Below, in pieces: positions 27,383 to 35,793 of a stretch of 64,000 nucleotides of DNA (its first letter is position 1; each line of letters begins with the position of its first letter). The position numbers were made by a program, and so were the translations under genes. The notes beneath the pieces are model-generated. The model made no database searches and had not been told where the DNA came from. It saw nothing but the letters and a program-made list of their open reading frames with translations. Source of the stretch: Cyclobacteriaceae bacterium (GTDB lineage Bacteria; Bacteroidota; Bacteroidia; Cytophagales; Cyclobacteriaceae). The stretch lies in the NCBI GenBank assembly GCA_013141055.1, contig JABFRS010000001.1, positions 1,302,001 through 1,366,000 on the forward strand. Direction: 5' to 3'.

Positions 27383-28831
27383 ATGCATCTATTTCAAAGG
27401 TTAATTGACATCGCTGATACTGCCAAAAATCTCAATCAATTCGTTGAAGATAATATCATTTCCATTTATGATTACCATGAGAAGCATTTCGCTGAAACTG
27501 TTAACTCCAGACAGCTTGTCGAGGATTTCATCGTTAATAAGGGTGATATACTAGCAGATTTAGATTTTTCCTTCTCGCACAATCGTTCGTTTCTTGTTAT
27601 TCTTTATGACATAGCAGCCCGGTTTGGCTTGCAGGGAATTGAACGGCTTGAAAGCGTTGTTAAAGAGCATAACCTTATACTCGGTGAACGACTCGAAGCA
27701 GCTAAGCAATATCTGTTAAACATACGCCAGAACAGAGATCTTGTTGACAGGTTTCCTGTTATTCTGAACAAGCTTCAGTTTTCACTAGAGAATGAAGAAG
27801 ATGACGAGGAGAACGTTGTATTAACACTTTTGAATTACATCGCATTCTTCATACGGAACAGATTGCCCGAACGCTTTCTGAATCAATTCCTGGAACTGAT
27901 AAGGAATGGGAGGCGCGATGCCAGTTATTATTTGCTGACATTGGATATTATTGGCTCAGTGCTTACGGTTAATTTTCTGGATTCCGATCGTGCCTCTGAG
28001 GAAATTCAGGATCTTATTGATAAATATTTAGGGAGGGAAAAACCAAAGCATATTCCAAGAGATGGCTTTCTTATTGAGTCGAACACCGAATATGCAGTTA
28101 TGCTTACTGATATTGATAGAAGATTCGAGACCATCAGACAGGTGTCGGTCAACCTATATTCTCCCAGTAATTCCACATTTTATTCACTGGGAAAGGGTGT
28201 AACTGTTCTTGAAAATGAGAATCAGCTTTTCGCTTATATGTACAGTTATGGAAAAATGCACAATAAGAAACTTCAGACTGCATTTCCATTGCTTCCTAAA
28301 CGCATTTTTAGCGAAAATATTAATATTATTGATTGGGGATGCGGGCAGGCGCTGGCTACGATGTCTTATTGTGATTACCTAGTACGTAACGGCTACTCCA
28401 TTAATATTGAAGAAGCAGTTTTAGTTGATCCTTCCGCTCTTGCTGTCATGAGAGGAGCGCTTAATATAAAAACTTTCAGTAATTCTACTCAGATCACAAC
28501 TATTAACAAAGGATTCGATGGTATTACTGAGGCTGACTTTATCAGGGATAAGCGAGTTGCCAAATTGCATTTATTTTCCAATATTCTGGATGTTCAGCAC
28601 TTTTCTCTCCAACACCTTATAACAATCGTAGAGTCCAATTTTCCAGGCGTGAATTATTTTATTTGTGTAAGTCCATGTATTAACGATGAGCGAAACGGGC
28701 GAATTGATGCATTTGAAAACTATTTTTCAGAAAATCAATCATATGAACACTTGGGCGATTTTAAAAATGAAGCAGGAAGTTGGATTAACTCTTGGTCAAG
28801 ATATGTCCGAGTTTTCAAAGTAAAGATCTAA
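27383..28831 (+). CDS. putative class I SAM-dependent methyltransferase with long helical N-terminal region
   Basis: Residues about 312-420 of this 482-residue protein resemble a Rossmann-type methyltransferase core: motif I NIIDWGCGQALA (314-325) binds S-adenosylmethionine, and motif II AVLVDPS (345-351) provides the acidic residue for the ribose. VAKLHLFSNILDVQHFS corresponds to the motif IV region, but there is no NPPY-type catalytic motif, so the target base or residue cannot be deduced; an RNA or protein target is as likely as DNA. The first 300 residues are helical with no recognised domain. It ends the AlkB-helicase operon. Confidence 0.7.
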   Translation: MHLFQRLIDIADTAKNLNQFVEDNIISIYDYHEKHFAETVNSRQLVEDFIVNKGDILADLDFSFSHNRSFLVILYDIAARFGLQGIERLESVVKEHNLILGERLEAAKQYLLNIRQNRDLVDRFPVILNKLQFSLENEEDDEENVVLTLLNYIAFFIRNRLPERFLNQFLELIRNGRRDASYYLLTLDIIGSVLTVNFLDSDRASEEIQDLIDKYLGREKPKHIPRDGFLIESNTEYAVMLTDIDRRFETIRQVSVNLYSPSNSTFYSLGKGVTVLENENQLFAYMYSYGKMHNKKLQTAFPLLPKRIFSENINIIDWGCGQALATMSYCDYLVRNGYSINIEEAVLVDPSALAVMRGALNIKTFSNSTQITTINKGFDGITEADFIRDKRVAKLHLFSNILDVQHFSLQHLITIVESNFPGVNYFICVSPCINDERNGRIDAFENYFSENQSYEHLGDFKNEAGSWINSWSRYVRVFKVKI

Positions 28832-29087
28832 TCAATTACCCTAAAGACTTCGGTAATTCCAGGCCAATTTATTTAGAAGCCTTCTTGATTAAGAATGTGA
28901 GTATTCCAAATCAGCACAAACAGAAGCAAAAAAAATTAAAACTTACGCCCTCGCTTCATAGTCGTTGTTTACTTTTTAAAATGAGGTGACTTTTTCTATC
29001 CCAAGTAGGTAGGAAGATGGGAAATTTTCTGAAAGTCATTTCTCACATTGCGCCCGGAGACCGGTAATATTTTTGAACCGGAAGGAA

Positions 29088-29423
29088 ATGAGCAATGCAA
29101 ATTCAAAAGATAATAGCCCAGGTAGGTCGGTGACTAGCCGTGATCAATTATTAACGATTGGTGATTTGGAGTTATTCAAAAATGATCTCCTTATCGAAAT
29201 CAGAAATGTCCTGAAAGAATCTAAAGGACAAATAACAAAGCAATGGCTCCGCTCATTTGAGGTTCGCAAGATGCTTGGAGTTTCTCCTGGCACCCTGCAA
29301 AATCTGAGAATCAACGGCAGTCTTCCATATACAAAAGTGGGAGGCATTGTATTTTACAAATATGAAGACATTGTCTGTCTGTTAGAAAGCAATCGCATCG
29401 GTAGATCAGTAACCAATGGATAG
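29088..29423 (+). CDS. helix-turn-helix (HTH_17/excisionase-like) protein
   Basis: The ATG at 29088, preceded by GAAGGA, gives 111 residues. The C-terminal half (WLRSFEVRKMLGVSPGTLQNLRINGSLPYTKVGGIVFYKYEDI) is the HTH domain common to Bacteroidota mobile elements, related to MerR-like excisionases. It probably controls excision or mobilization genes of this element. It overlaps the next gene by 8 bp, so the two are translated together. Confidence 0.82.
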   Translation: MSNANSKDNSPGRSVTSRDQLLTIGDLELFKNDLLIEIRNVLKESKGQITKQWLRSFEVRKMLGVSPGTLQNLRINGSLPYTKVGGIVFYKYEDIVCLLESNRIGRSVTNG

Positions 29424-29745
29424 TTTTCAGCAACTTACCCTTTATATCCATAAGATGGTAACAGACGAAAGACTGAAGCCAGTTCATCTATCCCTTTCAA
29501 TGGCGCTGTGTCACTCGTGGATAGAAAGTCAATTTGAACGTCGTTACCGTGTTTCACGAAAACGCCTCATGATAGCGTCTCACATCCGTTCCAAAGCTAC
29601 TTATCATAAGGCTATCAAAGAACTTCAGCAATTGGGATACCTGAAGTACTCTCCGTCTTATCATCCTCTGAAAGGCAGCCAGATAACGATTCTAATAGAC
29701 GCTAAGCCGATGGAAAATCCAGTTAAACAGAATTTAAGACAGTGA
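29416..29745 (+). CDS. small winged-helix-like protein of the mobilization region
   Basis: The 109-residue protein contains SLSMALCHSWIESQFERRYRVSRKRLMIASHIRSKATYHKAIKELQQLGYLKYSP, a pattern of a winged helix-turn-helix (helix-turn-helix followed by GYLKYSP wing). Similar small proteins sit beside HTH_17 proteins in Bacteroidota mobilizable elements. A role in replication or regulation of the element is likely but not specified by the sequence. Confidence 0.65.
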   Translation: MDSFQQLTLYIHKMVTDERLKPVHLSLSMALCHSWIESQFERRYRVSRKRLMIASHIRSKATYHKAIKELQQLGYLKYSPSYHPLKGSQITILIDAKPMENPVKQNLRQ

Positions 29746-29815
29746 AGCAAAGGAAATATCAATCACATCATTTCCACAAGGCATAAAATTATCAATTCAT
29801 CAAAAAATAAAAATC

Positions 29816-30502
29816 ATGAAAACGAAAATCCATTTTATCACACAAGCCAAAGGAGGCGCGGGAAAATCAGTATTGGCATTCATGCTCGCTGAAAAACACC
29901 GCGAAGCGGTCATACTGGACCTCGACGATGCTACTACCACCACCCTTAAGCAGCTTGCTTATCGCCAGCCGGTCAAAGTTTCCTTTCTTGATGCTACGAC
30001 AAAACGAATTGATCGAGGCGCTTTCAACGGCTTGTTTCAAAGTATTATCGAAGCAAAGAAGGAATTATTTATCGCTGATTTGGGAGCAAGTGTGGCCGAA
30101 CAATTACCAAAATACTTCTCAATCAATGGCGTGGAGATGGTCATAGAATTGCTTGAGCAAAATGACATCCACCTGCAAATTGTTTGCATTGTTGGTGGTG
30201 GGAATATTTTCAAGGCGACAATGGAATATTTAGCGGAGTTGGTTGAATCAACCAAAGGACGACTGGAAGTAATCGTCGCGCATAATGGATTCTATCCATG
30301 CTCGGAAGAACAGAAAGCTTCTCTTATGGAATATGTAGAGGCCAATAAACTCTCACTGATTCAATTCGATCTGGTAAAGGATAAAGGTGAAATAGCCATG
30401 AGGACGGTGGAGAATGTGTTAAAGAATGGAAAAGGAATAACCGGCTTAAGCCCGTTTACCTCGATCTATTTCAAGAAACCGATTGAAGAACTAAGTCTTT
30501 AA
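29816..30502 (+). CDS. ParA-like P-loop ATPase of the mobilization module
   Basis: The 228-residue protein has the deviant Walker A motif KGGAGKS at residues 12-18, followed by AVILDLDDA, which fits the ParA/MinD family. The remaining motifs are diverged (ELFIADLGAS as the Walker A' region). Relatives are found beside mobC/relaxase genes in Bacteroidota elements, where they may help stabilise the excised form or assist relaxosome positioning. Only 3 bp separate it from the following membrane-protein gene. Confidence 0.8.
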   Translation: MKTKIHFITQAKGGAGKSVLAFMLAEKHREAVILDLDDATTTTLKQLAYRQPVKVSFLDATTKRIDRGAFNGLFQSIIEAKKELFIADLGASVAEQLPKYFSINGVEMVIELLEQNDIHLQIVCIVGGGNIFKATMEYLAELVESTKGRLEVIVAHNGFYPCSEEQKASLMEYVEANKLSLIQFDLVKDKGEIAMRTVENVLKNGKGITGLSPFTSIYFKKPIEELSL

Positions 30503-30505
30503 GTC

Positions 30506-31033
30506 ATGGCAATGACCGATCAGGAACAAAAAGAAGTCCGCTCTTATTGCGCTTTTATTCTTGAAAAGCATGGATTTGACATTTCGCCAAGCGATCCAAT
30601 TATTCCCGCTTTGTACATCATTCATAAGGAGATGCAACTGAATAATCAAAACAATAAAGCCATTGGAGAATTAATCAAGGAGGCGTCAACGAAAATAAAC
30701 CCGACCGTATTCCATTTTGTTTCTCCTGGAGAAGCATTCAGATTTCAACTGGGAGCTGCCGTAAAATGGATCATAATTAGTCTTCCAATTTTGATACTAA
30801 TATGGATTGGCGTCTGGTATCGGTCAATGATTTATGATCTCGATAACGCGAGGGCAATTATTCAAGCCTCTGACAATGTCGGCGAGCTGTTCAAGCGTGC
30901 TAAGGTGGACGAGAAAGGGCATTACTTCATTGATTTCACAGCGGCACGGAAGGATTCAGTAATACACTTCAGGGAATTTGAGAAGCTGAATGCAAAAACG
31001 ATCCGGGTATATCTCGGTAAGAAATCACAGTGA
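30506..31033 (+). CDS. membrane protein of the mobilization module
   Basis: The 175-residue protein has a single membrane segment (WIIISLPILILIWIGVWYRS, about residues 89-108), a helical cytoplasmic N-terminus and a C-terminal part of about 65 residues. It follows the ParA-like gene by 3 bp. Such single-pass partners accompany ParA-like genes in Bacteroidota mobilizable elements. The exact role is unknown. Confidence 0.65.
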   Translation: MAMTDQEQKEVRSYCAFILEKHGFDISPSDPIIPALYIIHKEMQLNNQNNKAIGELIKEASTKINPTVFHFVSPGEAFRFQLGAAVKWIIISLPILILIWIGVWYRSMIYDLDNARAIIQASDNVGELFKRAKVDEKGHYFIDFTAARKDSVIHFREFEKLNAKTIRVYLGKKSQ

Positions 31034-31062
31034 TTCTTAATTAAGCACAAACAGAACCTGCA

Positions 31063-31371
31063 ATGGAGAAGCGATATATCATACAATTCCTGAAAGAGAG
31101 AAAAAGAGGAGTTTACACCCTGATCGTAGAAGAATATTCTGAGATAGTTACTTCAATGGCTGCAACACTTGCACTCGATGTCATTCGTGAAGATCTTGAA
31201 AGGGTAGCGAATGCAAGGGTCGAACTCAATTATTTCAGTCTGGCCCACGCGATCACAAAGTTTAAAAAGAAGACATCCTCATCACCTGTCGCAAAGGCTA
31301 AATGGAATTTTAAAGATAGTTATGAACAAGTGGATCAATTAGCGGCAGGCAAGTTCAAATTGGGGCAATAA
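31063..31371 (+). CDS. small unknown protein upstream of the relaxase genes
   Basis: This 102-residue protein begins MEKRYIIQFLKERKRGVYTLIVEEY and has a helical centre and a basic C-terminus (KFKKKTSSSPVAKAKWNFK). No family is recognised. It is co-oriented with the mobilization genes and lies 29 bp after the membrane-protein gene, so it is probably part of the same transcript. Confidence 0.6.
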   Translation: MEKRYIIQFLKERKRGVYTLIVEEYSEIVTSMAATLALDVIREDLERVANARVELNYFSLAHAITKFKKKTSSSPVAKAKWNFKDSYEQVDQLAAGKFKLGQ

Positions 31372-31379
31372 CAGTCAAT

Positions 31380-31515
31380 GAATTCAGGAAACGTAAATCA
31401 AAGGCAACTTAAGTCAAGTACCGGCAGACACCGGCAACACCTGATCACTGTCAAGTTCGGAGGAGCAAGCCATGTTTCCGCTACGCTCCAACGGCTTGCC
31501 GAGTAACAACCACTT
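31380..31515 (+). other. candidate origin of transfer (oriT)
   Basis: The 160-bp gap before mobC has an inverted repeat GCAAGCC (31465-31471) / GGCTTGC (31493-31499) with a GGAGC / GCTCC pair inside and around it, and a CCGGCA-ACACCGGCA duplication near 31420. Inverted repeats directly upstream of mobC and relaxase genes are the usual place for the nick region. The nick site itself cannot be identified by eye. Confidence 0.45.
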
Positions 31516-31533
31516 CGTTCGACCTTAAAAGTT

Positions 31534-31890
31534 ATGGCCAGACCACCGGTAAACACTAGCGAAAAAAGAATTCATCAGGTGAATATCAGGCTCACCGACG
31601 ATGAAAATGAAAAGGCTAATCAGTATGCCACTGCTAGTGGAGTAAGTCCGGCAAACTGGATACGGAAGAAGGTATTTACAGGGAAGTTTCCTCCGGTCAA
31701 ACTCTCACCAATTGATGCGTCTCTCTACATGGAGCTTAAAAAGATCGGCGTCAATCTCAACCAGGTGACTCACAGGATCAATCAGGGAGATTTCCCGAAG
31801 GAATACTTGTCCCATTTATTAACCCTCACGTCGATGATCGATAAGATCCTCAAACTCATGACCGATGACCGGCAACCAGATCAAGGGTAA
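31534..31890 (+). CDS. MobC-like relaxosome accessory protein
   Basis: The 118-residue protein has an N-terminal ribbon-helix-helix motif (KRIHQVNIRLTDDENEKANQYA) and the MobC-family segment ELKKIGVNLNQVTHRINQG. These proteins bind next to oriT and help the relaxase open the DNA strand. It overlaps the relaxase gene by 26 bp, the normal arrangement for mobC-mobA pairs. Confidence 0.88.
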   Translation: MARPPVNTSEKRIHQVNIRLTDDENEKANQYATASGVSPANWIRKKVFTGKFPPVKLSPIDASLYMELKKIGVNLNQVTHRINQGDFPKEYLSHLLTLTSMIDKILKLMTDDRQPDQG

Positions 31891-32896
31891 AGGATTTCGC
31901 GGTGCGCTCAGGTATAATCTCGAAAAAGTCGACAAAGGAGTGGCTGAGTTGCTGTATTCTTCCTTTGCAGGAAAGTCTGAGAATTCTATTTTAAAAGAAG
32001 TACAACTGATTCGCGTTCAAAAGCCTAACCTCCTGAAATACTTCTATCATACCTCGATTAACTTTCCACCAGAAGAGAACCTTTCCAATGAAGTGATGAA
32101 ACGGATCGGCCACGATTATCTTCAGGCCAATGGATTCACCCAGCATCAGTTTATCATGTTCCGGCATTTCGACGCTGACCACCCTCACCTCCATATTCTT
32201 GTGAACCGGATTGGATACGATGGCAAAGTCCTCAGCGACAGTAACGACTATAAGCGCAGCGAGCAGGTACTCCGGGAGCTTGAGATAAAGTACAGCCTCA
32301 CAAAAGTGGTGTCGAGCCGGGAGGCGAAAGAGCGAGCCATGACCAAGGACGAACTGGAGATGATGAAGCGGACGAATACCCCTTCAGCGAAAATGAAACT
32401 CCAGACAATTATCAAAGATGTCCTTTCAAAGGGCAAAAGTTTAACCACTGAACAATTCATAACAGCACTCGAACACAAAGGCGTCAAGCCACAGTTCAAT
32501 CAGGCGACTACTGGATATGTTAGCGGGATCTCCTATGAATTTCAAGGTTTCATAATCAAGGGAGCAGCACTTGGACATGACTTTAAGTGGCCCACGATAA
32601 AGAATAGTATCGACTTTGAACAAGAAAGAGATCGACTGGTGATTCATGAAGCAAATAATAGGGCAAAGTCAGCCAGGACTGAATCCGGTACAAATCCTAT
32701 CAACAATCTCCGTGATAGAAACTCGTCTTATGAACGTTCATCGTCACTGGAAGAATCACAAAATCCTGATCTGACATCGTTACTGAATGATCTATTTCAT
32801 GTGGATCGTAGTAATCCTGACAATTACCCTGATTTGGTTTCTGATGACTTGACCAGAAGAAAAAAAAAGAGGAAAAGAAGAGGGAGAAGCATTTAG
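31865..32896 (+). CDS. MOBP-type relaxase
   Basis: The first part of this 343-residue protein is the relaxase catalytic domain: FRGALRYNL near the N-terminus with the probable catalytic tyrosine, and the metal-binding motif HFDADHPHLHILVNR (residues 101-115) with three histidines. The enzyme nicks oriT and leads the DNA strand into a recipient. The C-terminus is very basic (RRKKKRKRRGRS), likely for DNA binding. The length is typical of the small Bacteroidota relaxases without a helicase or primase domain. No type IV coupling protein is encoded near it, so a helper system must supply transfer. Confidence 0.92.
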   Translation: MTGNQIKGKGFRGALRYNLEKVDKGVAELLYSSFAGKSENSILKEVQLIRVQKPNLLKYFYHTSINFPPEENLSNEVMKRIGHDYLQANGFTQHQFIMFRHFDADHPHLHILVNRIGYDGKVLSDSNDYKRSEQVLRELEIKYSLTKVVSSREAKERAMTKDELEMMKRTNTPSAKMKLQTIIKDVLSKGKSLTTEQFITALEHKGVKPQFNQATTGYVSGISYEFQGFIIKGAALGHDFKWPTIKNSIDFEQERDRLVIHEANNRAKSARTESGTNPINNLRDRNSSYERSSSLEESQNPDLTSLLNDLFHVDRSNPDNYPDLVSDDLTRRKKKRKRRGRSI

Positions 32897-32996
32897 TTTT
32901 TTCGACTCGAATGCGAATTGATCCGTAACCTTCATTGATAGATTGATCAAGGCTTTCCTAATCAACGGATTTAATTCTGGTGAAAGGTTGCTCCCT

Positions 32997-33099
32997 GTGC
33001 TTTAGGACTACCAAAAGCTTACGGCATAAACGGTTCCCCCTTGCAGCTAGCGCTTCCAGGAACCCCCAATTATTCCGTTTCCTTTTGGTAGTCCTGCAC
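32997..33099. repeat. large palindromic element between relaxase and radC
   Basis: AGGACTACCAAAAG (33004-33017) and its exact inverse CTTTTGGTAGTCCT (33082-33095) flank a second nested pair GGTTCC / GGAACC (33032-33037, 33059-33064) and AAACGG / CCGTTT. The outermost GTGC / GCAC extends the stem beyond a small bulge. The roughly 100-nt segment could fold into one long hairpin as RNA or single-stranded DNA. Candidate roles include a single-strand origin, a second transfer-related site, or a small non-autonomous element. Confidence 0.7.
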
Positions 33100-33132
33100 C
33101 GCGAGCAAATGAGCACACCATAATTAAACCGT

Positions 33133-33609
33133 ATGATTATGGAAAGCACAACTCATCAAACCATCAACTATCAGGTAGCAGAAATTCAACTGTCTTACAA
33201 AACAAATCTCCTGCCTTCCCAGATGCCGCAGATCGAAAGATCAAAAAGCGCCTATGATATTCTTCTCAATTCCTGGGATCAAAACAAGCTTGAATTTATT
33301 GAGCAGTTCAAAGTTTTACTTCTTAATCGAGCCAATAAGGTTCTCGGAATTTTCGCAGTATCATCGGGATGCCTCACAGGAACTGTCGCTGATCCAAAGC
33401 TCATCTTCACAGCAGCTATTAAGGCTAATGCATGTGGAATAATCCTTTCTCATAATCATCCTTCAGGAAATCTTAAGCCAAGCCAGGCGGATATTGATTT
33501 GACAAAAAAGATGACACAAGGCGGAAAGTTCTTGGAGATTCAGATTCTAGATCACATCATAGTGACGAAAGAAGGATACTTCTCATTTGCCGATGAGGGA
33601 TTAATATAG
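33133..33609 (+). CDS. radC: RadC-like JAB-domain protein
   Basis: The 158-residue protein consists of the JAB/MPN domain only, with the metal-binding signature HNHPSGNLKPSQAD (His107, His109, Asp120) and an upstream LLNRANKVLG motif. Chromosomal RadC has an extra N-terminal HhH domain that is absent here; the short form is typical of Bacteroidota conjugative and mobilizable elements. Its biochemical role is not established; DNA-repair naming is historical. Confidence 0.9.
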   Translation: MIMESTTHQTINYQVAEIQLSYKTNLLPSQMPQIERSKSAYDILLNSWDQNKLEFIEQFKVLLLNRANKVLGIFAVSSGCLTGTVADPKLIFTAAIKANACGIILSHNHPSGNLKPSQADIDLTKKMTQGGKFLEIQILDHIIVTKEGYFSFADEGLI

Positions 33610-33888
33610 ATCCACTGATAAGGATTTTATTTTTTCGAGCTTTATGTCTGAAAAAAACTTTATTTTTAGACTTCCATTAATCCATCTGAAAATGTTACGC
33701 TTAATCTTCTTAGTTTTCCGTGAGCAATTAAAGGAGATGAGAGTTGGATTAATGTTGTTTTCTTAAACGTATGAATTCATAATCCATCAATATTAGATTA
33801 ATGGAACCTTTATAAGGTAGAATTTGGGTTGAGAATTCATAAGGGTCAAAATTAGAAGATCACAATAGTGAGAAGTTGAAAAACTAGA

Positions 33889-34569
33889 ATGGAAAATTCA
33901 TCCGACAAAGATTTTGACGAAAAGTTGCTCCAAATTTCCACATTGAACTGGAAACCTTGGATTGGACTGAATTATTCACAAGCGAGGGTTTTAATTTTGG
34001 GGGACAGTCATTATGAAGATGGTGATGAATGGCTTGATGACCCAAATGCTACAAGAAATATGATAACTAATCAAGGACTCAACTCTTCTATACTAGCTTT
34101 TTCAAAGTCTCCACTGCTAAGGAACATCGAAAAAACGATTTTGCACCAACCATCAACAACCTACGAAGAAAGAGCTAAATTCTGGAAGCGGGTTTCATAT
34201 GTGAATTTAGTTCAGAGACTATTACCGTCAAGAGAACCAAAAAACAGACCGACGGATGATGACTTCGATATTGGTTGGAAAACAATTCTGTCAGTGTCGG
34301 AAATTATTCGACCAACTGTTTGCATAAAATTGGCAATCGACGGAATTGGTCGACTGGGCTATTACCTTAACAATAATGACACTGACTGGAAGTGGAATAA
34401 AGATGATTTCAGTAAGAGGCCCTGTTCTATTAATCTCCAAAATTTCGAATATAATCTAAAAATAATTTTTATAAATCATCCGACAGGAAGTTATGGCTTT
34501 GATTACGAACATTGGGCGCAAGTTATTGAAAATGAGGTGCCACATTTAAGGAGCGCAGTGTTACAATGA
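33889..34569 (+). CDS. unknown protein with uracil-DNA-glycosylase-like pattern
   Basis: The 226-residue protein contains ARVLILGDSHYEDGDEW near the N-terminus, NLVQRLLP in the middle and IIFINHPTGSYGFDYEHW near the C-terminus. The order of a GxSHY loop followed by a late HPTGS loop recalls the uracil-DNA glycosylase superfamily (active-site loop and HPS-type leucine loop), but the canonical GQDPYH or GExPG motif is not present. It could equally be another enzyme of Rossmann-like fold. The gene is AT-rich and stands alone among cargo genes. Confidence 0.5.
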   Translation: MENSSDKDFDEKLLQISTLNWKPWIGLNYSQARVLILGDSHYEDGDEWLDDPNATRNMITNQGLNSSILAFSKSPLLRNIEKTILHQPSTTYEERAKFWKRVSYVNLVQRLLPSREPKNRPTDDDFDIGWKTILSVSEIIRPTVCIKLAIDGIGRLGYYLNNNDTDWKWNKDDFSKRPCSINLQNFEYNLKIIFINHPTGSYGFDYEHWAQVIENEVPHLRSAVLQ

Positions 34570-34661
34570 TGAAAAACTTCTTGGATTAATTTGCTGATGA
34601 AAACGAGAAAACCATTCTCCAGCGCTGACAATTCAATTTAAGATAAATCAGTGAGAAATCT

Positions 34662-35252
34662 ATGGACAATCTAATCAGGATAACTAAGAATATCACCTTT
34701 AGCGATTTACGTTCCGGCCAAAAAACGCCGATCGACGTTTACGAGGAGCAAATGAATAGTTGGCTCTTCAGACCGATTGAGCAGCTCGCTACTGACAAGA
34801 GCAGTTTCGAAAATGGTTATGCCATGCTGGGACTTGAACTTTTGTTTTTTGAGCCACATGGGAAATATCTTTCAGGAGACACAATTGGCAAAAGTGGAGA
34901 ATGCTTTAGGTTCGGACTTGATCCGTTTTTGATTTACCTACAACGACAGAATCTTATCGACCTCCCAATTGTAAATAAATTAAAGGCTACAAATTTTTAT
35001 AAGATTTCCAGATGCGGAATATTTCATGATCTGACAATCAAATCCGGGCTTTTGATAGATAGTATACATATGGAAAAATCAAAAGTGTTTTATGATAGTC
35101 CTGTAAATAGCGGCCTTTTGATTAATCCTTGGAATTTTCTCGCTGCTGAGAAAGGCTACTTCGATAATTACATAAAGGAACTGAGAGAAGATAGTACGAC
35201 TACTAAATACACAAATTTCATCACGACCTTTCACAACTTGTTTCAGTACTGA
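34662..35252 (+). CDS. unknown cytoplasmic cargo protein
   Basis: The 196-residue protein has no signal peptide or membrane segment. It contains FENGYAMLGLELLFFEPHGKYLSGD and FYKISRCGIFHDLTIKSGLL, suggesting a mixed alpha/beta or helical fold. The RCGIFHD motif is reminiscent of HEPN-like proteins that carry an R-x4-H-like motif (here R-C-G-I-F-H), which would make an RNase role possible; that is inference from a short motif. It follows the glycosylase-like gene by 92 bp. Confidence 0.55.
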   Translation: MDNLIRITKNITFSDLRSGQKTPIDVYEEQMNSWLFRPIEQLATDKSSFENGYAMLGLELLFFEPHGKYLSGDTIGKSGECFRFGLDPFLIYLQRQNLIDLPIVNKLKATNFYKISRCGIFHDLTIKSGLLIDSIHMEKSKVFYDSPVNSGLLINPWNFLAAEKGYFDNYIKELREDSTTTKYTNFITTFHNLFQY

Positions 35253-35373
35253 CAAAAAATAGGTGGATAGTCATAATGTAAAAGGGAGCATAATTACCTA
35301 TTAACGACGAACAATTCAATTCCAATTGATTGAAAAATTCCTACCATGGTTTGACTGATTATCCATTCTCCGT

Positions 35374-35760
35374 TTATTTCGTCACCTTTCTATGCGCCGA
35401 ATTTTTTCTATCTCTTGCCTTGATCAAGGCATAGTAGATTTTAAGCGCCCTCCTCGTTATCACATCCTCGTCAGCATTGATGTTGTTACTCCATTTCTTC
35501 ATAAGATCAAAATAGATCTTAAACGTTTCATCCGTACCGTCCCACATTCGTAAGCTTGCCAGAATAAGGCGATCAAGAAAAGTTTCGAAATCGCATTCCT
35601 GAAATCCGATCATTGCAAAGTGTTTGAAGAGCATCCTGCTTTGAAGTTCATGGCGGATGAGGAATACCGGTACTTCAATTTCCTTTGGAATGTTGATTTT
35701 CGGCGACCGGACCAGACGTATTCCGTGGCGGAAATTCAAGGGTATGGAAAAGACTCTCAT
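35374..35760 (-). CDS. small unknown protein, paralogue of the 37.3-kb gene
   Basis: The 128-residue protein is helical and aligns by eye with the 113-residue protein encoded at 37269-37610: VFLIRHELQSRMLFKHFAMIGFQECDFETFLDRLIL against LFLIKEELKSRKLFYMLEELGVADCDFEPHLDSLIL, then the KIYYALIK/KAYHEIMN ends. Two paralogues therefore bracket the HEPN fusion gene on the same strand. An antitoxin or partner role is inference from this arrangement. Confidence 0.65.
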   Translation of the reverse strand: MRVFSIPLNFRHGIRLVRSPKINIPKEIEVPVFLIRHELQSRMLFKHFAMIGFQECDFETFLDRLILASLRMWDGTDETFKIYFDLMKKWSNNINADEDVITRRALKIYYALIKARDRKNSAHRKVTK

Positions 35761-35793
35761 AGGCGGTTGTCAATTAATGATGTAGTACTTTTT

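Noticed and set aside
29816..30502. Plasmid origin and partition locus
   Set aside because: The ParA-like gene has no ParB partner or iterons, and it sits in a mob module of an integrated element.
32958..33149. A 63-codon minus-strand frame between relaxase and radC
   Set aside because: It simply reads through the palindromic element and has no protein-like features.
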